Of a DNA stretch of 64,000 bases, positions 35,528-49,900 are shown in pieces. The stretch is from Antedon mediterranea (taxonomy: Eukaryota > Echinodermata > Crinoidea > Comatulida > Antedonidae): positions 12,833,201-12,897,200 of the forward strand of contig NC_092670.1 of NCBI RefSeq assembly GCF_964355755.1. The letters run 5' to 3'. The notes below the pieces were generated by a model. That model was not told the origin of the DNA. It was given only the letters and a program-made list of their open reading frames with translations, and did not search any database. The position numbers and the translations under genes are program-made. Numbering within the stretch: position 1 is the stretch's first letter; each line of letters opens with the position of its first letter.

Positions 35528-37980
35528 TGTTGTTCTGGATTTCAGATTATTACTGTAAAAAAACAAAATTTTTATTAATTAATTATTATTATAGCATATC
35601 TTTATTATATTAATATATTATTATAATTATTATAGCATATAATCTGATATATGATTGAAAGTAAAATTAAAAAACCTAGGCCTAGGCCAAGCTACTATAG
35701 GCCTACTAGGCCTAAACATAAATAAATGTAGGGCCTAGCCTTATTTTATTAAATTATCATTTGTTTTTTTAGATAGGAAGCCTTTTTAATTTATTCTCTG
35801 AAAAAAGGCCTAAAAATAAATAATCAATAAATTATAGCAAGAGAAATGGATGGATAAGCCGTGGCTCATATATAGGGCTTCTAACCTAGACTTGTCTTGG
35901 CTAACGTATCTAGTTATCTAGGCAGGATGGCTTTTAGGGATGCTTCTCCGGGGATAGTAGGATGTAGGCTAGCCTGGCCTCTAGGCCTATAACCACCTCT
36001 ACTCTAGTCTAGACTAGCCTAGCCTCTAGCCTCTCCTAGCTAGTGTAGTAGGCCTATCTAGGCCTAGCCTAGCTAGGCTAGGTGGGCTAAAATAAAAAGG
36101 TACTAGCCTAGGCCTATCTATAGGGCCAGGCTACTGCCTGCACTAGACCGGTTGTTGGATTATTCATAAACTCCTTATCATTAAAAACTAATGAAATGAG
36201 GTGTAACATGATTAGGAGAAAAAGTAAAACAGAACACGTCGGTCAACCTTTTTTAGCAAAACACCGCAATTCGTCAAAATGTTTTTTTTCCATCATAAAA
36301 TTTTGTTTGGCGCGTTAAACTAACGCCATCTACGGCCATTTTAACTTTCAACTTTGTAAAACTTAACCATGGAGAAAAAATAAACATGGATTGTTGTTGT
36401 CTCTATCTCGGGGGCCGGTGCAATATTTCAAATTTTGGGTTATGTAACAATCATTATATGGATGGATTCGATTCAAATACACTCCTACACTAACTGTAGT
36501 AGGATACTGCAATGATAATTCCAAAAAATAAAAAACTGTAATACCATTTAGGATCGGAGAATAATAATTATTATAATAAATAGAGGACTTTTGGGATTTA
36601 AATTAAATTTAGGGGGATCGGAACAGACGATCGGGAGTAGTACGAACGATCACTCCAAGACGATCGTCCGTGGTCCCGACCCTCTGACAACGCATAACAA
36701 TAACATTAAAAAGTTGCAATCAATAATAAAACGGTATTAATAATAAGTACACACCGATTATTATTATTATGGTTTAGTCGAAACGACGGAAAAAAAATAC
36801 AACACCAGACTAATTAATAACTTTTTATTCTGAAAAAGCATTTATTGGTTTCAAATTTTAATTTAAATATTATAAATTATTTAAATATTAATCATCTAAG
36901 CGTAAAATTAATGTTAGTTTTATTCTTGAAGCTGAAATCAACTTCATTTGATCATCTTGTTTTTACTTTAGGCCTATGCACGATAAACAACAAAAGATAA
37001 AACCAAAAAAATTAGAACATGAGTTTTAATTCAAAGTTTAACCGTTTATCACTATTTTCGATGAATAATAATTGCATTGACGATTAAATGACGTCGTTAT
37101 CAGTAATGCTGTAACAATTAGAAATTAAATTCAGTTTGTTGTATTGACCGCTGGACTGCGAGAAATGAGTATGTTGCTCAATTGATTACATTTTATTCAT
37201 TGAATATTTGATTTGATAGACACAGAGAACCGTAATTGCGAGTCAGGGGCGAATCTAATCAAGTGACGTCATGAGTTTTTAAGTAAATCGATTTAAATAA
37301 TTAAAATTATCCACAATTAAAAAGCGAGAAAAGTCGTCAATACGAATAAAGTTTGATAAAGAAAATACATCTTTGATCCAAATTGTTAAGGACCAAAATG
37401 GAAATATATTATTTAACTTTCTTTGGTTATCCTGGTTCAATATTAGTTTCGTTTATTATTGTTCCATTGTGCCATTTTATTCATGTTATGTTTTTTGAAA
37501 TGAACCAAATAAATAAAATCAAATCCGGCGCCCTCTATCATCTCAAAAGAAGAAAAGGGGGAGGAGGAAGAAATTAAAATCCAAAAGTTGTGTTTGTTGT
37601 TGTTTTTTGTTGTTCGTCGGCGGTCGGTATCTCGTGCGTTGTGTCAAACATCACTTTCGATAAGTTCAATAATAGTACTGTGCTTAGGTCATATGAGATC
37701 CGCACAATCTAGTATGGATAGCTTTCAGTTCGTGTATATATATACAAAGAATTGTAATTAAACTTATGCTGCTATTTAATTCTCTCTCTTTAATTCTAGC
37801 TAGGCCTCCTCTTGCTCTTTGATTGCTGTGTGTGTCGACTCGAGTGTGAGGGGGTACTCTGCGCGTTTTTTAAACATTTTCCACCACACGACGTGGGCTA
37901 AAGTTGGCCTAGTCTTCTACTCCTTGCCTGTATTTGTATATCAAGTGTCAACTGTTGTATTAGGTCAATGATAAAATAAA
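35528..37980. other. NSMCE2 to SLC6-like intergenic region with CTAG/GGCCTA island at 35660-36150
   Basis: Head-to-head spacing of about 2.4 kb between two divergent genes, so it must hold both promoters. From 35660 to 36150 the words CCTAGGCC, TAGGCCTA and CTAGCCTAG recur densely. A plain TATATATATA run lies at about 37735-37745, some 240 nt before the SLC6-like start, and a C/T-rich stretch follows it. No other coding exon was seen. Confidence 0.5.
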
Positions 37981-40900
37981 ATGGACGATTCGACAACAAT
38001 GCAGGTAAATAGTAAAAATATTTTTTTTCAACTTATAACTAGCTAGGGCCTAGCTGGCTAAGGCTACTACTACTACTAGGCCTACGCGAGTACTAGCTAG
38101 TGTATACTAGTAATTATTAGTAGGCCTAAATAAGTGTATAGCCTTGTAGTACTTCTACTGTATAGGCCAGTAAGTATTATTTATAATAATTAATATATTC
38201 ATTCAGCAAGCAAGTAAAGAAAAAAAAGAAATTTCAATCAATGCTTTTTTTGTTTCTACATTCTATTGAAAAATGTAGTTCAAAGAAAAAGTTATTATAA
38301 ATGATGATGTACCTACCATTCGACCAGTAATTTTGCATATAGACTTCACAACACATGAAGATAAAAACTTTAATTATACACTATTTTTTATATTTTATAA
38401 TTAAATACTATACATTAGGCCTATTCCTTTTAAACAGACTTCACCACCACCAGGTACTTTTAAGTCTAAAGTGGGACTTGTATTATCATGCGTTGGTTGT
38501 ATGGTTGGAACTGGAAACATATGGCGTTTTCCACGGATTGTTGCAAACAATAGTGGAGATGAAGGTAATATTTAATTTCTGCACAGTGCATCAATTCTAT
38601 ACCTAAATACCTAATATTAGCCTCATAAGGGTCCTCATCATTAAAAGATGCCACTGAATGTGAAGAGACAACTGTAAAAGTAAAGGACAATTTTTAGAAT
38701 TGTTTTTTAGTTTTTGGAACTTTTTTAGAATGACCTCAAAGTGGGGAACAGGAGGTTGATTTGCAGCAATTATTAACATACTTGTTTGTATATGTTTCAA
38801 ATATCAATTTCTTTTCTCCTTTCCTCAAGTGTGTGCAGTTTTATTTCTGTTTGAAAAAGTCTTCCTACTTGCACCTTTTCTAATTTAGTGATAGTGTTTT
38901 GTATGTGATGAGCTTCCATATAATGAAGCCATACTCAAGTCTTCAACTCTCTTTTGCGATTGTAACACTGTGTTTCCGCAGCCATAACACAAATTATCGG
39001 TGAATTTTTTTTTTAGCAATGAGATACTGTAATTAATACAAAATCAAGTTGAATGAAATTGGTTAAAGCTCAGGTACAGGCATGAATTTTAAATATAATA
39101 TTTGGTTAATTGTACATAAATCAAATATTTGTAATAGCCTCACTATTTACAAAATTTGTGTACAAAAGAATAGAGATTTTACTGTGTAATTTGAACTATC
39201 CCCGCACTGATAAAAAAATGCTTATTTTCAACAAACTCGTGTAACACAAATAAAATCTAAAAAAATTATGAAACATAGGGGAAACTATAGATCGATAATT
39301 ATTGGAATGTATGATCAATAGAAATTTTTTGCCCGCACCTGGCCTTTAAACCCTTACTGTTTTCAGAGAACCTTTAATCGTTAAATTATCGGCGAATTAT
39401 TTTTTAAAGCAATGAGATACTGTAGTCAATAAAAAATCAAGTTGAATGAAATTAGCTAAACCCTTTACTGTTTTCAGAGAACCTTTAATTGTTAATTATC
39501 AGTTTTTTAAATTAAATTTTGGCTCATTGAATTCTAATTTATGATAAAATAAATATTGCATTAATTGTATATTATACAAAGCTAATTATAATTTCATTCA
39601 ATTCTATCTACGTTTGCATATTTTATTAATTTATGCCCCTTTTGTATAAATAATAAAATGTTTACTTTCCAAATAAAGTTAATTTTATCTGAAAACTACT
39701 GTACCGGTACAGTATATTAAAATTTTGACATTTTCTAAAATGGATTCATAATTCTGTAAGCATTAATATATTATACAATTTACATAAATGCATTTAATTC
39801 TTGGGTGAGATTACTATACTACTGAACTATGACCTCCAGATCAATCAATCTTCCTCTGATGGCTAAAGCTCTGTCTACTGATGTACACTATCAAACTAGT
39901 TTGACAAAAAAAGTTTAATGTGCCCAAATATGGTGGGGATGCCTAAATATGTTAGTGATGACATCATCATGGGCACATCACACTTTTTGTGTCATATAAA
40001 GTTTGATAGGGTAGACAGCTTAAGGTTAGATTCGAGCCCAAGTGCGGTTAGTTATAAATTGACCATCTTTTTTGTGCAGTAAAGTAGGCTGTGGTTCAAG
40101 TCTCAATCCTAAAAAGTTTCCTGTTTTACTTTTTCCTAAGTACAGAAGAAAGTACAATTTTTGAATAGATCCTAATAAATTTTTGTATAACTGGAAAATT
40201 ATTACCTTTTTATTGAACCTTTGTGACATTTTGTTGACAAACTACTGTGTGGAATGATCTATACAGCGCTACACAGCGTCTCCAAGACCATTCTAAATAG
40301 TTTGTATTGTTCTTTTAATACTGTAAATTGTACTTAAAAGGTAGAGTAGGGCAAAACATACTGACCAATTATAAATGTATTAATTATTTACTGTAGTCAT
40401 AGTGCAGCCAGATTTGCTAATAATATCAAGCATTTTATGATACCATAAAACTTGAAACTTAACATCATAAAGAATTAATGTACATTAAAACAGTTAAAAA
40501 CAAGACAAAACAAATCTGGATTTGAAGGGTCTAGATGGGAATTAATAAAGAAGTGGAGCTGTAGCTTGGTGGTTAACACACTTGTCTTCTAATCCCAACG
40601 TCCAGGGTTTAATCATGACCTAGTGTCAGGGTTGTAACTCCTACTATTTCAACTCCACTCCCTAAGTCTCAAATAAGACTTAGTTTATAATATAAGCAAG
40701 ATAAATTATAAAATAAAATAGTTTATCCATCCTGTAATTGGCGAGTTGCTCGCTGTTGGATGCAAAAAAAAAAAATTATTTTAGAAATATAATATATTAT
40801 TTTTAAACAATTGGAATGGAGTTGTGTGGATTCTATGTACATTAAAATAGATTGAACCTGCAGCGCCACAAGACTGGGATTTTTAGACTTGAACTCCACT

Positions 40901-43900
40901 TCAATTTGTAATGTGAATAAAACTGTATTTTTAGTTTTTCAGTATTTAAAAAACAATCAAACATAATTTTTGCTTTACTACTAATAGTACTATACTAATT
41001 ATTTTATTTTTATTCATACGCATCCAACAGCAAGCACAAACTCGCCAATTAAAGGATGGATAAACTATTTATAATTTACCGTGCTTACAGTAAACTCATT
41101 TGAGGCTTAGGGAGTGGAGTTGAAAGAGCTGTGAGTTACAACCCTGGCACTTGGTCAGGATTGAACCCAGACACAGACTTTTTGGATTGGAAGACAAGCA
41201 CTACTAATAAATAAATGTATTTTGTTTTGTTTTCTCCTGTTTCATTTAATATTTGTAATACTGTTTTTGATTTTGTTGTTTAACATTTTAAATGTACATT
41301 ATTGATGAAGTCCTGAGACAAGCTTTTGCTTCTATAAGTGAGAGGGCCCCATGGATTTCATTGTTATCCTGTAAATTAAACAAAACAAAATTCACATTGT
41401 TTACTTCACCTGATCATTTCTGTTGACACAAATCGGCGAATTCATCTGAATAAATAATGAATTGATTAGTTGATTAAATATTGCACTCAATTTAAAGTAT
41501 AGGTAGTGCTGTAGGTCAATCTGTCCTAATAATTTGAAAATATCAGAAAGAGCTGGTATCGTTTGGGATTTTTAAGCCTTGGACATTTAGGCCCTTTGCT
41601 GTTGGTATTATAAAGCATGATGATATGCATTATAAAGCTTATACTCGAATGAATGCACGTGAAGACACATAAAAGAATAAATACAGAAAACATATTGTGA
41701 CCTGTGACCTATACAAACAGATTATCCTATTCATACCTAAAACCTCAGTTTCACTGTATTTATTTATTCTCTCAGCATAATAATATGACAATACAATAAC
41801 ATAGCAGTACAATGAATTGTTTAACTTCTCAAAAACTGAATTACAGTATATAAAGTTTGTATTTAATATTATAGACATTTTGAATGGAATGGTTAAGTTT
41901 GAGAATGTTGTCTAGTCCAGATTGTGATGATAACTTTGATACCTCTCTAAAGAAAAATAAATATCTATTTAAAATCATGTGACAGACAGAAATAAATAGA
42001 GAAAAATTGTTTGTGTTTAGCCCAAAAGTTTGTTTTTATAATTGGCGTATACCACTTACTTAAATCAATCCAATCAATGTATTTCTCAAAATAAAAATAA
42101 TCCAATGTAAAACTTAACATCACTGATATTGGTAATCAATTGTTGCCAATACAGTAAGTTACCAAAATATTACTCTGTGGTAGGGGCCTAATTTTTAAAG
42201 ACATAATTTTTTTTTAATTGCAATTTGTTGGAGTTCTTTGATTTGTTAATAATATTTTATAATTGATTGATTGATACATTTGATTTTTTCAGGCTGCCTT
42301 CAATTCATCCTTGTGTGGATTTTGTTCCTGTTCATATGGTCAATACCCATGGTGCTTATAGAGTATGGTGCGGGTCGTTTCACCAAAGTCTCCACAATAT
42401 TGTCATTTAAACGACTAGTAGGTCTTAAAAGCTCTTGGTGTGGTGCTTGGGTGGCCCTCGTTGACTTGGGAATTGCGTAAGTCTATTTGAATTTTTTCAT
42501 ACAAGACCATAAGAAACTCGCTAATTATACTAAGGTTTAATGTCCCCTGAATAAGAGTTGGCTGTTGTGTTAACATACATTGGTCCTTGTTTGTTTTGTT
42601 TCACAGGGAAGTGTTCCCTTTAAGGCCAACCACTGACGAGTGTTAACATTAAGCAGAAAATCGAGTATCTTGTCCCATGTACAGTCTCAATCTATCCTAA
42701 GCGGAAACCGTCCGTCTTCTAAATGTTGTGTGTAAACGAAAGGTCATAAGGAATAAAATGGATTCAGTCTATATTTGTATTTACTGTTACCACTCGTCTG
42801 TGTAAATTGACCTTAATAGTGTTGTCCCAAAAGACGGTTCTACTGTATTATATTGCATAAGTTAATTTAAAAATGTGATAATTTCGTGTTGTTTTTTCCA
42901 GATCATATTACTCAGTTGTTCTTGGATGGTGTTTCTACTACTTCTGTTATTACTTAGTCAATGATCTTCCAACATCATATGAGCAGAGTTATGCCACATT
43001 TAATGACTTTGCTGTGGTGAGTTTGATTTAATATGCATTTTATTATTCTGTCCTTTCTTTTTAACACAATACAATGTTTTTTAAAAGTTTGAATTAGAAA
43101 AAGCTTGAGAAAACATTTTTAAAACAGAAAATCATATGAAAGCTTGGTTCCTACTATGATGCAACGCAAGAACGCATACGTAATGCAAGAACGCATACGT
43201 AACGCAAGAACGCATACGTAACGCAAGAACGCATACGTAACGCAAGAACGCATATGTAACGCAAGAACGCATACGTAACGCAAGAACGCATACGTAACGC
43301 AAGAACGCATACGTAACGCAAGAACGCATACGTAACGCAAGAACGCATACGTAACGCAAGAACGCATACGTAACGCAAGAATGCATACATAATGCAAGAA
43401 CGCATACGTAATGCAATTTAGTTGACCGATGATAGGCGACCGTTTGAATAATCCAATAATCGCTTGTTATAGGTCAAATCAATTGCGTTCCACTTAATCT
43501 CTGTTTACACTATCAAACTAGTTTGAAGTGTGATGTGCCCAAATATGGTAGTGATATACCCAAATATAGTAGCACTACTATATTGGGGGTATATCACTAC
43601 TATATTTGGGCACATCACACTTTTTTGTCACATACAAAGTGGTCTTGGTTTGTTGTAACTGCTGTTAGATTATGTTTATTTTATTTTCTTTGTAATGTGT
43701 GTAGGATTCTGCATGGCCTGTTTTCTTCCACTTTTTGTCTGTGAGTTTAGCAGCGTTAGCCATAGCTTGGGGAGTCAAGTCCATTGAACTTGTCAACACT
43801 GCAACTGTGCCAATATTTCTCTGTTTGATTCTTTTCACCCTAATCTGGTCTCTTACTCTTGAGTATGCCGGTGAAGGGCTTAAGTTTCTCTTCAGTCCTG

Positions 43901-46900
43901 ATTGGGGTAAGTTTTTTAAAGTTTATTCGTTTGGTTTATTTTATATTAGTATTCAGTGTATATAAAGATCATGATACCAGTTGACTGTACAGGTGTAAAC
44001 TTTAATTTTAATAAAACTGTATTTGTAAATTTGAAATGTAATGTGGTTTCAATGTATTATGTTCATATAAACCAATAATGAACTTGACATCAAACAGAGT
44101 TTTGTCTAACTAACCAGCTTGACTGATAGATCAACTGGTTATCTAGGCAAAACTGTCTTTTACAGTAAATTGATGTGTCATACTGGAGGATAGCATATGG
44201 TACATTAATTTCTGCACTCATAATTTAACGTGTAACTTTTATGTTATGTTCGCGCATATAACCATACATTTTGTGTACCCTTTATCTCTGTTTTTATCTT
44301 TAATCACAAAGATCACACCTATATTATTCGTCAAAATTACTAATTTAAATCTTGTTTAAATTGGTTTATATTTTAATGAACAATACCATTTGTAAAGTTG
44401 TGTTAGTTAATATTATACACTATATCATTATTACACTAATAGTATCTTACCATACCAGCATTTATAACCCTAAGCATTGTTATTCTTTGTCTATTTATAG
44501 ATGTGTTTATATACTGTATGCCTCTGCACTACCACTAATGCATAATTGTTAATAATTTATTATAATTTAAGTGTTAATTTATTCATTATACTTTCTGCAT
44601 GTTTGTACATTGCATACTTATAATTAATATAAATTAGAAACTAAGACAATTGTATACTATGTTTGTGATACTTTTTCTATAGATGAATTAGCAGAAGCAC
44701 GATTATGGATCGATGCCGTAAGTCAGAACGCATTTGACACTGGTGCAGCCAGTGGTCTGTTCTTATCTTACGCGGCTTATATGACAGCCGAGCACAGTAT
44801 TGTTAAAATCGGTTTTCTCATTCCGATTGGCAATAACTTGGTCAGGTACTAGAAGAACAAATTGCTCTAAATTTAGTGAATTCATTATCTTTACATTCTT
44901 AGATAAACCTATTATTTTCCAGTTCTCTTTCAAGATAGAACACCTCTCTAAAACAATGGGAATGCCGATTGTGAAGCAAGAGGCGTATTCTGACTGGTTA
45001 CCCACAAACATCTCGATGTGACCTTAGCCCACTGCTCGCATACTAGAAAAGCAAAGTGCTAGATCGGCTGATTATCTGCTCAAAACAGCCCAGTCGAATA
45101 TGCCTAGTATGTCAGAAATGCACCATCCCATTATTACTATTAGAGGAGGGTTTTAATTGAGAGAGGACAGGAAATGATTTGTTTATTCAGAGAGGTGGCA
45201 CCTCATTCTCACTACTTTTATGCATTTTTATTGCTAGAATTTCAATTTATATTTATCAGGCTTTCAAACAATTGTAGGCATACATGCAGACCCAAACATC
45301 TTTCCACATTTAGATAAACTCATTATTTTCATGTTCTCTTTTAAGATATTTTAATACCCCCATAAACAATGGAAGATGCCAAATGTTGTGCAAAATAATG
45401 TAAAAAAGGACTGTTCCATTATTAGATGAGGGTTTTACTTGTTAATTGGTTTATTCAGGGAGGTGGCACCTCATTCTCACTGACATTTAAATTATTGTGA
45501 TATCATTTATCGAGCTTTTCAACATTTTTTAAGGCCTACAGGCAGACACAACGTATTTACCTAGTAAACAAACATCATTTTCATGTTCTGTTTCAGATTT
45601 AGTTAATAGTTTTGTGTTTTGTTTTCAAATTCATTTGATTATTATTGTTGTGTATCATGAATTTGAATTAAATAATGCATTTAATGCAACAGTTAAAAAA
45701 TACAAATTTTATTAGACAATCAAATAAAATGGCATAGCAGATATCTACAGCATATCTGGGAAGAAGTGAATTCTGTTACTGTTTATAGGAGACTTATATT
45801 CAGTCAAATTAGTACTGGAAGAAGTGAAGTATATGCCTTTAGCCATAAGTGAAGAAATAGATTCAGTCACATTAGTACTGGAAGACGTGAATTATATGCC
45901 TTCTTCCATTAGTGAAGAAATAGATTCAGTCATATTAGTACTGGAAGATGTGAATTATATTCCCACTGCGTATAGATGAAGAAGTAGATTCCATTAAGTA
46001 CTGGAAGAAGAAGTATAATATGTCTGCTGCCATAGAAGAAGAAATAAATACAATCAAATTAATACTGGAAGAAGTGAATTATATGTCTGCTGCTATAGGA
46101 GAAGAAGTAGATTCAACCTACCATCTGGACATATTGAGTTGGGTGCTGTATAGGCCGGAGAGTGATGATGTCATGATACAGGAATCTGACTAGCATGTGA
46201 TAGGCATGGGTTTGAGCCTGTCTCTGTACCATATTGATTGTATCCTTAGGCAAAATGCTTTTGTTCTCATTGCGTCATCAATTTGATGGCACATAAAGCT
46301 GTTGGTTTTACTGTATGTACAAAAAAAATAAAGAACTTTGTACACTATTCGAAAAGAAGATTATGGCATCCTCTCCTGGTGTGCTGATCTTGACTCCTTG
46401 CTGCCGTGGATCCGTACAGAGCTTATTTCGAATTGACTCAGTTACCAGTTAAGCCTGCAGACGATAAAAAATACTTTTATATTTCCAGCCAATATATTGA
46501 TATAGTTCACATATTAATTGGAATAATTGAAATATCATTACAGATAAGCTTACTGACGTAGAAACCTGGAAAGAGGCGATAGTCCAGAATGCGTATGATG
46601 TTGGAGCAGGCTTCGGTCTCTTTCACACATATGCTACATACATATCAGACGAAGTTGCCTTAGTCCCTTTAGGGGTTTTCACGCCCATAGGAAATAATCT
46701 AGTCAGGTACACTCCCAAAATATTTCTCAGTAACTTGGGTGCATGCGATGAAGTCATCTTATCCTCTTTAAATGTATACTGGTGGAAGTCTTCCATCCTT
46801 CATTTTTTTTCATCTAACTCCATCCTAAAGAGTTGAAGAGTTTTATTAATTAATATCATTGTGCATGTTATTCACTCACCTTAACCGCTTTAAATACAAT

Positions 46901-49900
46901 GTGATTATAATAGTGGAGGTTTTTCATCATAACTTTTGGTCTGTAATTGATGAATATGCCTGTTTCATTTTAAATTTTTATAGTACCCCAACCCCACAGT
47001 CTGAAGAGTAAAAATCAATCAGAATTAATTTATTTTACAGTTTATTTCTTCAACATAAGACATACTAAAGTGTAGTATAATGTATAGGGAATTGTATCAA
47101 AATGGCTTAATAAAGCAGCAACTGATAATATCCAGTATCATAGGCAAATTGTGTAATACTGTGTCATACTGTATCACATGTGACCCCAGTATTATGTTAA
47201 GGTTAGGTTTATGACCTATGATACATGTCACATGTGATACATATGACACAGTATTACACAATTTGCCTATGATAACATTATAGACATAAGAATCGGCTGA
47301 ATACTATGAGAATGCCATCGACTTTGACAAAATGTTGTGTTTGTTATACAGAAGACAGTGTCTATATTCAATTGAGCAAGAGTTTATAACAGTGCTGTGA
47401 CAACTCGGTCATCATTTTATTGTCTGTCTGATAGAGTTTTAAAGTCAGCTGAAGTTTATTGTCTCATAATAATTTTATTTTATTTGGTTTACCGGTTGCC
47501 GGTACTGTGTTGATTTTGCAATTTCTCTTATTAATTATATACTGTATAAATACAAGCTTTTCTTTTAACCTTTGACTTTAACATTAACAATATGCCAAAT
47601 ATCTATTCTGTCTCAAGCATGCCTGTTTTTATACTGTATCATTTTTTTCTATTGGGATTCTGTACCAGTACACCTATGCATAATAAATAATGCATTGACA
47701 CTTTGTCACTACAATTTGCATGCGTCGGAGGTAAATTTAAATACACATCTACCTGCACAAATTCAAGGCCTCAGAAACATGCATGTAAGAGAATCATGAG
47801 GAACGGATGCTAATGAGAAGGGGAAATATCATATGCATATTTTATTCTGTGTTATTAATTATGTTTTCTTTAGCCCCAGCTTTGCACAGATCAAAGTGCT
47901 TTACAAGAACCAATCATTTATACCCAAAAATTGTGTTTAAATGACTGTATTTTAATCATAGAATTACTGTTTAGATGCATCACCACCACACACACACCCA
48001 CCTTCCCTAGTTTCCTCTTTTTTAAAGTTTGCATCTGCCAAGAGTGCACCCTATTTTTAAACCTAAAATGGAATTATGAACTAATTATTGACATCTATTT
48101 TTGACAACAGACTATTATTGTTTTAAACTCCCCTGTTCTTTGGTCTGCTCTTGTCTGCACATGACTATAATATTGGAATATTTGTATTGTATGTTACTAG
48201 CACAGTATGACCTACTATTCATATGCTATATGTTTGGTTAACTATCCATAACTAACCCACTAAGCTTCAATATATCAACCATTATCTATTTGGGCCTATT
48301 TTTGTCTTGCTATTATTGGTGACTATAGGCCTAAGCATATCAGTTTTATTACCGGTCACGGTACCTTTCATATCAAAGTTCAATAATAATTGAATACTAC
48401 ACTGCAATCATATTCATGTTTACTCTGTAGCATTTCAGTAGAACCTAAAGGAACACCTTTGGGAGCCAGCCAAGTGTAACCCCCGAATAGAGGTTGACCA
48501 TAGTGTTAAAAGACATATTCAGCTTGTTTGTTTTACTGCAAAATGCCCCTTAATAGAGGTGTCCGAAAGGAGGGGTTCCACTATACATTTTGCATTTACC
48601 ATAACAAAATTCACTCACATTTGGTTATTGTTATAACCGTATTGCATAATATTTCTTATTCTATGCATGTTATTTTTTTTTAAATAACATTCAAATTACG
48701 CTTAGTAATATCTAATATTTAATAATTAGTGTATTTAATTCATATTTTAATCACGTAGGCTGAGAGTTCATGTGTGCCCTCCTATTAAAAATTTTTTGTT
48801 ATATATCCATATAATAGTTATATTTATATATATTTTTGTTGATATAAAAACAGTTGCTTTATCTATCGTTTTAGAATTTGTATTCGCTTTAATAAATTAA
48901 TCATTTATTTTATCCAAATATTAAAGGGACACCTTTGGGACTGAACAAATTGTCCCATTAGTAAGGGAGTCCAGCGTTAAAACATATTTCCCCTCATTCA
49001 TTTCACAGGAAAGTGTCTCCTTAATAAGGGTGTACCTTGAATAGGGGTTTGTTTTTGTGTTAAAACATAATATATTTCCCTTCATTTGCTTTAGGGGTGT
49101 CATGTCCTTCAAATAAGAGTTCCCCCTCCCACAAATAAGGGTGTCTCAATGTAAGGATTTTATTGTAGTCATAAACAATTCATTATGTATCACTACCAAT
49201 TTTTATTATTTTTTTACCCATTTCAGCTTATCCTGTGGGATGCTTACATTTGCTACAGTGTTCGCGACACGTTTACAAGCAAACGACACAATAGAAGAAA
49301 TTGTAGATATTCTAAAAGACAACGGACCAGCCAACACTGGCTTAACTTTTATATGGTAAATATTTAAAGACAATAGCAGTCTATTTTTTAACCCTCCAAT
49401 TGCCATTTTTGTTTAAATATCATGTTGTTTTTTCTGGCAATAAATAAATGAATGAAAACAATTATGGTATATTTCTTTTTATTTTATCAACCAGCCAGCC
49501 AATTTTTTCTGGAGAAATAATACTCAGAATTGTTCTGTTCTCTTTCCAAATTTTCTATTCTTTCTTCTTTCGTTGTTCGGGTCTGAAAAGTGTTCCTCAA
49601 ATCCAAAACCGGTCCGTTATGTGGAATTGGCGTTAAACTGACTTCCTCATGTAAAAGAAACTGCAGCAGCATTGATTGTTGATTATTTTACATTTTTGTT
49701 CATAGGTTTCCCTTGCTGTACGAGACAATCACCGGAGGGCGTGTTTTAGCTGTGTTGTTTTTCTTTGCTCTGTCGTTAGCTGGATTGAGCTCCATGATTG
49801 CTAATGTTGAGTTGTTCGTTCATAATGTCAAAGATCTTGGAGGTACTGTAAATTATTTATGAATAGCATCAAAAATGTTTTTGTATTTTATTTTTAATAT

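Noticed and set aside
43119-43416. Three overlapping minus-strand frames encoding a repetitive Cys/Tyr/Leu-rich peptide
   Set aside because: They are translations of the 19-bp minisatellite. A 19-nt period shifts frame each unit, so all three frames stay open. No splice or start context supports coding.
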